The notes below the pieces were generated by a model. The model was not told the origin of the DNA and made no database searches. It saw only the letters and a program-made list of their open reading frames with translations. DNA of 15,118 nucleotides from an uncultured Rikenellaceae bacterium (lineage in GTDB: Bacteria; Bacteroidota; Bacteroidia; Bacteroidales; UBA932): the NCBI GenBank assembly GCA_937906485.1, contig CALCYB010000098.1, positions 1 to 15,118 of the forward strand, written 5' to 3'. Positions 6,593-13,398 of the stretch are shown piece after piece (the stretch's first letter is position 1; every line of letters starts with the position of its first letter). A program made the position numbers and the translations under genes.

Positions 6593-8605
6593 TTATTCTT
6601 CCAGACAATAGCTCCGGATGATGCTGTAGGCATCTGCGATGCCCAGTTCTCCCGCTTTGCTCATGTCGATGCAACCTTTTTCCTGGTCCTTGAGGTAGAT
6701 CAGAATCAGTCCCCGGTTGTAATAGGCTTCAGCCAGGTGGGGGTAGAGTTCCAGTGCCCGGTCATATTGACGGATGGCTTCCGGAAGATCGGAGGCATAG
6801 CAGAACAAATTCCCCAGGTTGTAGTAAATGAACGGATTGTCGGGGAGCAACATGGAGGCTTTGACGATGTCATGGATGGCGGCATTGTAATCATAGGTCC
6901 GGGTGCTGCGGTCTTGAACCCGAGCCCGGGTTGTTCCGCTGTCATCCAAGGTCAGTACTTGTACGTTTTCTTCCAATGACGATAGAAAATCAATCATGTC
7001 TGCGTGCAAGGCCCCCCGGTTCAAGTAGAAGAAAACTTCGTTGGGAGCCAGTTCGATGGCTCGGTTGTAATCTTCCATGGCCTGGTTGTAGCGGCGGTTC
7101 TCCCTTTCCAGCATTCCTTTGGCAAACCAGGTGTAGGCATTGTTGTCCTTGAGGGCCTCCTGTGAGATGGCTTGCAACAGGGGAGCATTGTTGGTGGTCT
7201 GGATCTGTGCCGGGCTTTGGGCCTGGATCTTCGTACTGGCAGGAATCTTTTCCAGGAAGGCATCCATTTCCGGCGAATTGAACCGTTGTTCGAGCAGGGA
7301 ATTGGCTGCTTCTTGTGCATCTGCGATGACAAACTGGTACATCGGTTGCAGGTTTACATCAATGTCGCGGTACTGCAACAACTCGTCGTTGAAATCCTGT
7401 TTGGCAAAGTTGGCATCCAGCGAAAGAAGCGAACTGAACCGACCCGAGGTATCTGCCAAGGCAGCTACCATTGAGGTGTCATTGCTGCGCCCGCGGTATT
7501 CCTGGACTTTGCGCTGTGCGGTCTTGTAGTCCAGTTCCGATCCCTTCAGATCGCCCATCAGGTTTTTGACATAGGAGCGGTTCATGTAGGCTTTTGCGAA
7601 ATCGGGGTACAACTCGATGGCACGGCTGTAATCTTCTTCGGCATCGCGGTAACGTTCCAGTTCCAGAAACACCGATGCTCGGTTGAAGTAGGCCAGGACA
7701 TTGCGGGGATTGATGTTCAGAACATGATCGTAATCTTCCAGCGCTTTTCTGAAATCTCCGACTTGGGAGTAGATCAAGGCCCGGTTGTACAGGGTCAAGG
7801 CATTGCCGGGATCATCTTTCAACACACGGTTCAGGTCCAGCAGTGCTCCTTCGATATCGTGCATTTCGTGCCGGATCAGGGCCCGGTTGAAATAAGCAAA
7901 GGTGTTGGTGGAATCCACTTCCAGGGCGGTATTCAAGTCCGACAGGGCATCATCGGACTGTCCCCGCATGTGCAGGATCCGGGAGCGTCGGATGTAGCCT
8001 TCCGGTTCGAAGCGGTTTAGGGAAATGGCCTGGTTGTAATCGTTCAACGCGGCTGTCGTGTCTCCGGTATACAGGTAGGAGGCCCCCCGATTCAGGTAAG
8101 CATCAGCATCTTCGGGCTCTTTGGACAAGTAACGGTTGAAATCCGTAATGGCCAACTCAAACTGTTGGGACAGAAAATAAGTGACTCCGCGGCTGAAATA
8201 CAGACCGATGTAGCTGGGTCGCAACTCCAGGGCAGTGGCCAGGTCATCCAATGCTTCTTCAAATCGTCCCAACCGGCTACGGGTGATGGCCCGGTAGTGG
8301 TAACTGCCGGTATAGATGGGGTTCAATTCCAGTGCGTGGTCAAAGTCCTGTTCCGCACCCAGAAAGTCTCCTAAGTTGTATTTAGCGATACCCCGGAAGA
8401 AATAGGCTTCGTACGAGGTGGAGTCCAGGCGGGAAAGAATGTTGAAGTTATCAATGGCTTTGGCATATTTCCCGTCCATCAATGCCTGACGCCCGCGAAA
8501 GAAAAACTGGTTGATATCGTATTGTGCATACAGGTTGGTCGACAGCAGCCCTAGCAGCAGCCATTTGACCAGGTACTTTTGTATGCCTTTGCTCGTTTTC
8601 ATCAT
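6593..8605 (-). CDS. Secreted tetratricopeptide-repeat protein (about 14 TPRs)
   Basis: From the ATG at 8605 the product is 670 residues. It starts with a signal peptide (MMKTSKGIQKYLVKWLLLGL ending STNLYAQ, cleavage likely after AQ), so it is exported to the periplasm. Ten consecutive 34-residue TPR units follow with no gaps, recognisable by the repeated pattern AYxNRG/A...GD...A..DY..A/V L.INP. A linker of about 115 residues rich in Ser, Gln and Ala comes next, then four more TPR-like units, the second expanded. TPR arrays bind proteins, so a scaffold role in the envelope is an inference; no enzymatic domain is visible. The ORF could start with a GTG at 8638, but that codon overlaps the predicted -7 box and would put extra residues before the signal peptide. 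It is convergent with DUF4293 and divergent from the M28 gene. Confidence 0.92.
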   Translation of the reverse strand: MMKTSKGIQKYLVKWLLLGLLSTNLYAQYDINQFFFRGRQALMDGKYAKAIDNFNILSRLDSTSYEAYFFRGIAKYNLGDFLGAEQDFDHALELNPIYTGSYHYRAITRSRLGRFEEALDDLATALELRPSYIGLYFSRGVTYFLSQQFELAITDFNRYLSKEPEDADAYLNRGASYLYTGDTTAALNDYNQAISLNRFEPEGYIRRSRILHMRGQSDDALSDLNTALEVDSTNTFAYFNRALIRHEMHDIEGALLDLNRVLKDDPGNALTLYNRALIYSQVGDFRKALEDYDHVLNINPRNVLAYFNRASVFLELERYRDAEEDYSRAIELYPDFAKAYMNRSYVKNLMGDLKGSELDYKTAQRKVQEYRGRSNDTSMVAALADTSGRFSSLLSLDANFAKQDFNDELLQYRDIDVNLQPMYQFVIADAQEAANSLLEQRFNSPEMDAFLEKIPASTKIQAQSPAQIQTTNNAPLLQAISQEALKDNNAYTWFAKGMLERENRRYNQAMEDYNRAIELAPNEVFFYLNRGALHADMIDFLSSLEENVQVLTLDDSGTTRARVQDRSTRTYDYNAAIHDIVKASMLLPDNPFIYYNLGNLFCYASDLPEAIRQYDRALELYPHLAEAYYNRGLILIYLKDQEKGCIDMSKAGELGIADAYSIIRSYCLEE

Positions 8606-8624
8606 AAAATTGGAAAATATAGCG

Positions 8625-8632
8625 TATTTTTG
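8625..8632 (+). promoter_or_regulatory. Predicted -7 box of the M28-malY operon
   Basis: TATTTTTG matches TAnnTTTG. The expected start near 8637 lies upstream of both candidate ATGs of the M28 gene (8672 and 8696). No clear TTTG is found at -33. Confidence 0.4.
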
Positions 8633-8637
8633 TCGCA

Positions 8638-8645
8638 CAAAGATA
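8638..8645 (-). promoter_or_regulatory. Predicted -7 box of the TPR gene
   Basis: On the minus strand TATCTTTG matches TAnnTTTG, with RNA expected to start near 8633, about 28 bases before the ATG at 8605. It is separated by five bases from the opposing -7 box at 8625-8632. No convincing -33 box is visible. Confidence 0.42.
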
Positions 8646-8671
8646 ACAATATTTCAAGTAAGCCTCAGTCA

Positions 8672-9682
8672 ATGAAATCAGAAAGCGCTGAATCTATGCT
8701 CAAAATACGGCAGATGCTGTTCCTTTGTATGGGATGTTGGCTCTGTCTGTTCGGAAACATCCTTCCTTTGAAGGCGGAGCGGCGTCCTCTTTCGCACTAT
8801 GCTCCCTATGAGGCTATCGTATCGGAAAGTGAGCAACGTCGTATCCTTTCCTACCTGGCCGATGACCAGGCGAGGGGACGGCAGACGGGTACCTGGGCCA
8901 ACGAGATGGTTGCCACTTACATCCGGCACGAGATGGAGGATTACGGGCTGCTTCCCTTTTTCAACGGGGGTTATACCCAGCGCTTTATGGTGGATTCTCT
9001 GAAGGGCTTCAATATTGCGGGATGGATTCCGGCCAAGACGCCTACGGATGAATACCTGGTCATTTCGGCACATTATGACCACATGGGGGCGATCAACGGG
9101 TATGTTTACAATGGAGCGGATGACAATGCTTCCGGGGTGACGGCCATGTTGAACCTGGCAAAAATCTATGCGTTGATGGCTGAGCGGGGAGAAGGTCCCG
9201 GCAAGAATCTGATCTTTGTGGCTTTTGATGCCAAAGAACGCAGCATGGCCGGTTCCCAGTTCTTTGTAAGGAACCTGGGCATCCCTACAAAAAAGATCTT
9301 GTGCAACCTCAATCTGGACCAGATCGGCTCCATTTTGGAACCGGTGCAGAAAGCGGCTCCGGAATTCATCATCGTCCTGGGGGAACATACTCTGCCCAAG
9401 GGGACCCAACGCCTGACCAACAGTTGCAACCGCATCTATAAACTGGGGTTGGATGTCAACCATACCTTCTATGGCAGCGAAAACTTTACGGAGATCATCT
9501 ACGACCTGTCGGATCAGGCCTCATTCCGAAAAGTGGGAATTCCTGCCTTGCTGTTTACCTCCGGTTTTACGCAGCACACCTACAAGACAACGGATGATGT
9601 GCAGTACATTGATTTTGATGTATTGAGGTTGCGGACGTTGCTGGTATTCTATTTTATTCAACATTTTGTACAACACCGATAA
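8672..9682 (+). CDS. Secreted M28-family zinc peptidase-like protein, probable catalytic residues altered
   Basis: The 336-residue protein has an N-terminal signal peptide (hydrophobic run MLFLCMGCWLCLFGNI, cleavage probably after LPLKA) and an M28 fold. The family removes N-terminal amino acids with two zinc ions. Visible motifs are SAHYDHMG (ligand H134, D136), GADDNASG (ligand D150), FVAFDAKERSMAGS (186-195), LNLDQIGS (D216), LSDQASF (279-285) and HTYKTTDDV (302-310). In typical M28 enzymes the third motif is EE, the first Glu being the catalytic base, and the fifth is SDH with a zinc-ligand His. Here they are K188-E189 and Q282, so activity is doubtful. The ATG at 8696 is an equal alternative start and would give a more basic signal-peptide n-region. 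Two bases separate its stop from the following malY-like ATG, implying one mRNA. Confidence 0.9.
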   Translation: MKSESAESMLKIRQMLFLCMGCWLCLFGNILPLKAERRPLSHYAPYEAIVSESEQRRILSYLADDQARGRQTGTWANEMVATYIRHEMEDYGLLPFFNGGYTQRFMVDSLKGFNIAGWIPAKTPTDEYLVISAHYDHMGAINGYVYNGADDNASGVTAMLNLAKIYALMAERGEGPGKNLIFVAFDAKERSMAGSQFFVRNLGIPTKKILCNLNLDQIGSILEPVQKAAPEFIIVLGEHTLPKGTQRLTNSCNRIYKLGLDVNHTFYGSENFTEIIYDLSDQASFRKVGIPALLFTSGFTQHTYKTTDDVQYIDFDVLRLRTLLVFYFIQHFVQHR

Positions 9683-9684
9683 TC

Positions 9685-10887
9685 ATGAAGGAACAAGTAT
9701 ATGACTTTGACGGGCTGGTGCAACGAAAGGGCACAGACTCTGTAAAATGGGACGGGATGCATCCGATCTGGGGTCGGGATGACCTGTTGCCGATGTGGGT
9801 GGCCGATATGGATTTCAAGACGCCTCCCTTCATTCTGGAGGCATTGAAACACCAGTTGGAGCAAGGGGTATTGGGATATACGATGCCCTCACCGGAATGG
9901 GCCCCTACCTTGTGTGACTGGTTGGCGAGACGTCATCAATGGACCGTCAAACCTCAACAACTCACCTTTGTTTCCGGCATCGTTCGGGGCTTGGCCTATG
10001 CCTTGCTCTGCCTGACGCAGCCGAAAGACCGGGTGTTGGTGATGAGTCCTGTTTATCATCCTTTCTTTCTGGTGACCCAGCGTCTGGACCGTCAGGTGGT
10101 CTATTCCCCGTTGCAAATTGTGAATCAGCGTTTTGAATTGGACTTTTTCCGTTTGCGTCAAGATATCAAGGGATGCAAGGTGATGATTTTGTGCAATCCT
10201 CATAACCCCGGCGGACGTGTATGGAGCCGGGAAGAGCTGCAGACCATCGCCACCATCTGTCATCAGGAAGGCGTACTGGTCATTTCGGATGAGATCCATG
10301 CCGACCTGACCCTGCCGGGCTACCGTCACATCCCCTATGCGAATGTTTCAGCAGAGGCTGCTGCCCATTCCATTACATTTATGGCTCCCAGCAAGACCTT
10401 TAACATCCCGGGGGTGGCCAGTTCGTTTGCAGTGACGCTGGATGACACCCTCCGCCAGCGTTTTCAATCCTTTATGGAAGCAGGGGAATTCGGATCCGGT
10501 CACATGTTTGCTTATACCGCAGCAGTGGCAGCCTATCGTCATGGAGAGGCCTGGCTCGCCCAGTTGCTGGCCTATCTGGATGAAAATATCCGCTTTACCG
10601 AACAATTCCTGAAGGATCATGTCCCGGGCATCGGCATGATGCGTCCGCAGGCGTCTTTCCTGATTTATCTGGATTGCCGGGAGCTGCATTTGTCCCAAAA
10701 AGACCTGGTGCAACACTTTGTGGAGGCGGGGCTGGCCTTGAATGACGGTTCGATGTTTGGTCCTGAAGGTGAAGGGTTTATGCGATTGAATGTGGCTTGT
10801 CCGCGTTCGGTATTGGCGGAGGCTCTTGGTCGGTTGGCCTCCTGCGGAGACGGTCGCAGGTTCGAAGGGAACGGATCAATTGATTAA
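9685..10887 (+). CDS. MalY/PatB-type PLP-dependent C-S beta-lyase (cystathionine beta-lyase-like aminotransferase)
   Basis: The 400-residue cytoplasmic enzyme is a fold-type I PLP enzyme of the MalY/PatB group. These cleave cystathionine, cysteine or related C-S bonds to release pyruvate, ammonia and a thiol. The N-terminus has DSVKWDGM and LPMWVADMDFKTPP, which are hallmarks of the group. Other motifs are Y124 near the cofactor, CNPHNPGGRVWS (N174), VISDEIHADL (D202, pyridine-nitrogen contact), the PLP-lysine loop APSKTFNIPG (K237) and the carboxylate-binding Arg in FMRLNVACPR (R367). Length is close to the family norm of about 390. The start is two bases after the M28 stop, consistent with an operon. 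The last ten codons run into a tandem duplication, so the C-terminal RRFEGNGSID looks like a non-conserved tail. The exact substrate cannot be read from sequence. Confidence 0.93.
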   Translation: MKEQVYDFDGLVQRKGTDSVKWDGMHPIWGRDDLLPMWVADMDFKTPPFILEALKHQLEQGVLGYTMPSPEWAPTLCDWLARRHQWTVKPQQLTFVSGIVRGLAYALLCLTQPKDRVLVMSPVYHPFFLVTQRLDRQVVYSPLQIVNQRFELDFFRLRQDIKGCKVMILCNPHNPGGRVWSREELQTIATICHQEGVLVISDEIHADLTLPGYRHIPYANVSAEAAAHSITFMAPSKTFNIPGVASSFAVTLDDTLRQRFQSFMEAGEFGSGHMFAYTAAVAAYRHGEAWLAQLLAYLDENIRFTEQFLKDHVPGIGMMRPQASFLIYLDCRELHLSQKDLVQHFVEAGLALNDGSMFGPEGEGFMRLNVACPRSVLAEALGRLASCGDGRRFEGNGSID

Positions 10888-10907
10888 TTCGAAGGGAACG
10901 GATCAAT
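10861..10907. repeat. 27-bp tandem duplication over the malY-like stop codon
   Basis: TTCGAAGGGAACGGATCAAT occurs at 10861-10880 and again, identically, at 10888-10907, a period of 27 bases. The malY-like stop (10885-10887) sits between the copies. The second copy ends four bases from the tRNA-Gly CCA end at 10912. A 10-base palindrome ATCAATTGAT lies at 10875-10884. Confidence 0.9.
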
Positions 10908-10911
10908 CAGA

Positions 10912-10987
10912 TGGAGCGGAAAACGGGGTTCGAACCCGCGACCTTCGGCTTGGGAAGCCGACGCTCTACCAACTGAGCTATTTCCGC
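10912..10987 (-). tRNA. tRNA-Gly, anticodon CCC, CCA end encoded
   Basis: The minus strand folds into a complete cloverleaf of 76 bases including CCA. The acceptor stem pairs GCGGAAA with TTTCCGC, followed by discriminator U and encoded CCA. The D arm is GCTC/GAGC, and the anticodon arm is TCGGC-TTCCCAA-GCCGA. The T arm is GCGGG-TTCGAAC-CCCGT, with one G-U. The anticodon CCC (plus-strand GGG at 10952-10954) reads the Gly codon GGG. C35, C36 and U73 agree with bacterial glycine identity. It lies alone between the malY-like gene and the ABC permease, opposite in direction to both. Confidence 0.97.
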
Positions 10988-10995
10988 AAGAATAT

Positions 10996-11026
10996 TTTTC
11001 CGATTGGGAGCGAATGATTAATTTCG
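10996..11026 (+). promoter_or_regulatory. Candidate promoter of the ABC permease gene
   Basis: TTTT (10996-10999) and TAATTTCG (11019-11026) are spaced by 19 bases. Each is one mismatch from TTTG and TAnnTTTG. The start would be near 11031, which supports the ATG at 11050 over the in-frame ATG at 11014. Confidence 0.35.
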
Positions 11027-11049
11027 CGCAATCAGACGATTGCAAAGAT

Positions 11050-12294
11050 ATGCATTTAAGTTTATTTATTGCCAAAAAAATCAGAAAAAAATCGGACCGG
11101 TCAGGAGGTTTGTCCAGCATAGGTACGACCATTGCGGTTTGTTCCGTTGCTTTGAGCGTGGCTGTAATGATCTGTGCGATGGCAATCGTCAAAGGCTTTC
11201 AGTACGAGATCAAGGGTATGATTCATGGCTTTGTCGGCAATACCTTGCTGATGCCTCCCGGACAGCAGGTGATGGAAGCCGGTAAGCCCTTTTCGGCGCA
11301 TCCTTCCTATTTTGAAGAATTGCAGCAATTGGAGGGAATCCGGTCTGTGGCGCCGGTCGCCTATCTGCCCGGAATGGTCCGTACGGATAACGAAGTGCAG
11401 GGAATCGTATTCAAAGGCGTAGATTCCTTGTATGATTTTTCTTTCTATGCGGAACATCTGGTTCAGGGGCGTTTGCCCGATTATCATACGGCGAAGACCT
11501 CCAATGAGGTTCTTCTTTCGCAGAAGCTTGCTCAGCAGCTGCACCTGCAGGTGGGGGATCCGATCATGGTCTATTTTGTGGGAGAACGTATCCGGGTCCG
11601 CAAGTTTGAACTGGTGGGACTCTATCGCTTGGGCATGAGTGAGTTTGATCAGACTTTTGCGCTGACGGACCTGCGTCAGGTACAGCGTCTGAGCGGATGG
11701 CAGCCCCAGCAGGCCACCGCGCTGGAATTGCACTGGCAGGATGGATTTACGGATCATCAGCTGCTGCCTGCCCTGGAGATTCTGTTGACTGCTTCTACTG
11801 CCGATGATGATCCTTCATTGGTTCCCCAGCCGGTGAGCCGTCAATACCGCCATATTTTCGACTGGCTCCAGCTGCTGGATATGAATGTGGTGATCATCCT
11901 CGTCCTGATGGTGGTGGTGGCTGGCTTTAACATGGTTTCCGGCATTCTGATCCTGTTGTTCGAGAAAATCTCAATGATCGGCTTGTTGAAGGCCTTGGGA
12001 ATGCGTACGGCTCAGATCTGTCGGATCTTTGTACTTCGTGGGATGCAGATTGTCGGAGTAGGGGTACTGGCCGGTAATCTGATTGCCTTGTTGGTGTGCT
12101 GGACGCAGTTCCGCTGGCAGTGGTTCTCCTTGAATCCGGAGAATTATTTTGTGGACCATGTGCCCATCCATCTTTCGTTTGCTGCCTGGTTTGGGGTGAA
12201 TTTCTTTGCCGTCTTTGCCATTTTTCTGATTTTGTGGCTGCCGACCCTGTTTATCAGCCGTGTTTCTCCGGCACAGACCATCAAGGCGGATTAG
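11050..12294 (+). CDS. ABC transporter permease, LolC/LolE-FtsX family
   Basis: From the ATG at 11050 (MHLSLFIAKKI) the product is 414 residues. It has the family layout: a short cytoplasmic N-terminus, a first membrane helix at about 24-47, a periplasmic domain of about 230 residues, and three C-terminal helices at about 279-303, 331-352 and 378-402. The motif EKISMIGLLKALGMRTAQI after the second helix is the FtsX-domain coupling segment that contacts the ATPase, and the ending ISRVSPAQTIKAD is typical. LolC/LolE proteins extract lipoproteins from the inner membrane; MacB-like and FtsX-like relatives share the architecture, so the substrate is inferred. No ATPase gene is in the window, so the partner must be elsewhere. 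An in-frame ATG at 11014 lies upstream of the predicted transcription start and before the family-like N-terminus. The gene is convergent with the transglycosylase, with 32 bases between the coding ends. Confidence 0.9.
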   Translation: MHLSLFIAKKIRKKSDRSGGLSSIGTTIAVCSVALSVAVMICAMAIVKGFQYEIKGMIHGFVGNTLLMPPGQQVMEAGKPFSAHPSYFEELQQLEGIRSVAPVAYLPGMVRTDNEVQGIVFKGVDSLYDFSFYAEHLVQGRLPDYHTAKTSNEVLLSQKLAQQLHLQVGDPIMVYFVGERIRVRKFELVGLYRLGMSEFDQTFALTDLRQVQRLSGWQPQQATALELHWQDGFTDHQLLPALEILLTASTADDDPSLVPQPVSRQYRHIFDWLQLLDMNVVIILVLMVVVAGFNMVSGILILLFEKISMIGLLKALGMRTAQICRIFVLRGMQIVGVGVLAGNLIALLVCWTQFRWQWFSLNPENYFVDHVPIHLSFAAWFGVNFFAVFAIFLILWLPTLFISRVSPAQTIKAD

Positions 12295-12299
12295 GTCCG

Positions 12300-12338
12300 T
12301 TTTCCGTCATTTTCCGTCATTTTCCGTCATTTTCCGTC
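12300..12338. repeat. 10-bp tandem repeat, four copies, at a convergent gene boundary
   Basis: TTTTCCGTCA is repeated perfectly three times (12300-12329), then once more with nine of ten bases (12330-12338). It fills nearly all of the space between the permease stop (12292-12294) and the transglycosylase coding sequence. The transglycosylase stop TGA (plus-strand TCA at 12327-12329) and its last codons lie inside it. No hairpin terminator is seen here. Confidence 0.95.
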
Positions 12339-13397
12339 GGTCTCGGTCAAGGTCCTGTAGTCCCGGTAGATGTTCAGCACCGACTCTACATAGTCCAGGG
12401 TTTGGGTGCCCCGGAATTTTCCCAGTTTGATGATGTTCCCTTCGTAATGGGTGGGGTCTGACATCAAGGGAATGACCTTGGCCACTTCATCCCAGTTCTT
12501 GTAATCCTTTCCTTGAGACAGGGCAAAGTTCATGCAGTCATCAATGCGGCCTTCTCCGGCATTGTAGGCCGCCAGGGTGAATTTGATGACGTTTGCGGAA
12601 TCCAGCCCTTCTTGTTCATAGATGCGTTTGAGGTAGTTCAGGTGGGCGGTTCCGGCTTGGAGGTTCAGACTCGGATCGTAAACGTTGTAGATGCCGTAGT
12701 GAGCAGCCGTGGAGGGTTTTACCTGCATCAGACCTGTGGCGCCAAAAGGGGATTCTACCCAGATGGAAAAACGTGACTCTTTATAGATCAAAGCCGCAAG
12801 CAATCGCCAATCCCATCCGATTTTTGCTGCATTTTCCTGAATCATTTCGTCGTAGGGCGAAAGGATCGATCGGTTTTTGTCCATGCTCAGGTAGCGTTCG
12901 ATGTCATACGAACTGAAGAATTGCTTTTCCATGACCTGGTATTGCCGGCTGTTTTTAAAACTGCCGATCCAGAAGTTGATGGCCTCACCCAGATCCTGAT
13001 CTGATTTGCGGACATACCACCGGTACTGCCGGATGGGCAGACAGGTATAGAATTCTTCCAGGTAGGTTGCCGGAACGGTATCGCGCTCCACATTGAGGAT
13101 CAGCAGGTCGATCTTATTGTGAAGCAGGGAATCCCAGGGATTGTCTTCCACCTCGGCGGGCCGAATCTCCATGTGGCAGTGTTGTTGCCGGTTGAATTCC
13201 AACAACAGGGCGTAGTTGAATCCGATGGGGTAGGAATTGGCCCGGTACCATTCACTGGGCATTGCGATGTACGTGCGCAGTGAGTCTCCACAAAGGTTGT
13301 GGGACGGCAAAACGGTCTCTGATGTCCGATAGGGAAGCATTAGAAACAGTAGGGGACACAGACTGAGCAGGATCCACAGTATCCGTTTCCTCTTCAT
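12327..13397 (-). CDS. MltF-type membrane-associated lytic transglycosylase
   Basis: The 356-residue product cleaves peptidoglycan glycan strands with formation of 1,6-anhydro-muramic acid (family function). It begins with a basic, hydrophobic signal or anchor (MKRKRILWILLSLCPLLFLM). Residues about 35-170 resemble the solute-binding-like regulatory domain of MltF, though only weakly. The SLT catalytic domain follows: LLAALIYKESRF with catalytic E207, GATGLMQVKPSTA (220-232), SLNLQAGTAHLNYLKRI, and FTLAAYNAGEGRI (273-285), all well conserved. A longer in-frame ATG at 13505 overlaps the porin gene and lacks a signal, so I chose 13397. The ATG lies one base after the porin stop (TAAGATG), implying coupled translation. 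Its own stop is in a tandem repeat. Because the upstream porin is truncated, the original operon promoter may be lost. Confidence 0.93.
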   Translation of the reverse strand: MKRKRILWILLSLCPLLFLMLPYRTSETVLPSHNLCGDSLRTYIAMPSEWYRANSYPIGFNYALLLEFNRQQHCHMEIRPAEVEDNPWDSLLHNKIDLLILNVERDTVPATYLEEFYTCLPIRQYRWYVRKSDQDLGEAINFWIGSFKNSRQYQVMEKQFFSSYDIERYLSMDKNRSILSPYDEMIQENAAKIGWDWRLLAALIYKESRFSIWVESPFGATGLMQVKPSTAAHYGIYNVYDPSLNLQAGTAHLNYLKRIYEQEGLDSANVIKFTLAAYNAGEGRIDDCMNFALSQGKDYKNWDEVAKVIPLMSDPTHYEGNIIKLGKFRGTQTLDYVESVLNIYRDYRTLTETDGK

Positions 13398-13398
13398 C

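Noticed and set aside
8696..9682. Shorter start for the M28-like protein
   Set aside because: Not excluded: the ATG at 8696 gives a cleaner signal peptide. I kept 8672 as the outer bound because both starts lie downstream of the predicted promoter.
10861..10907. Duplicated 20-mer as a tRNA attachment site (attL/attR)
   Set aside because: The repeat shares only TTCGAA with the tRNA T-arm and does not copy the tRNA 3' end, and no integrase or mobile genes are nearby. I keep it as a tandem repeat only.
10790..11017. Plus-strand frame encoding NGVRTRDLRLGKPTLYQLSYF
   Set aside because: This is the well-known spurious translation of the complement of a tRNA gene; the region is tRNA-Gly.
12300..12338. 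The 10-bp repeats as a CRISPR array or iteron origin
   Set aside because: There are no spacers, the period is too short for CRISPR, and no replication or cas gene is present.
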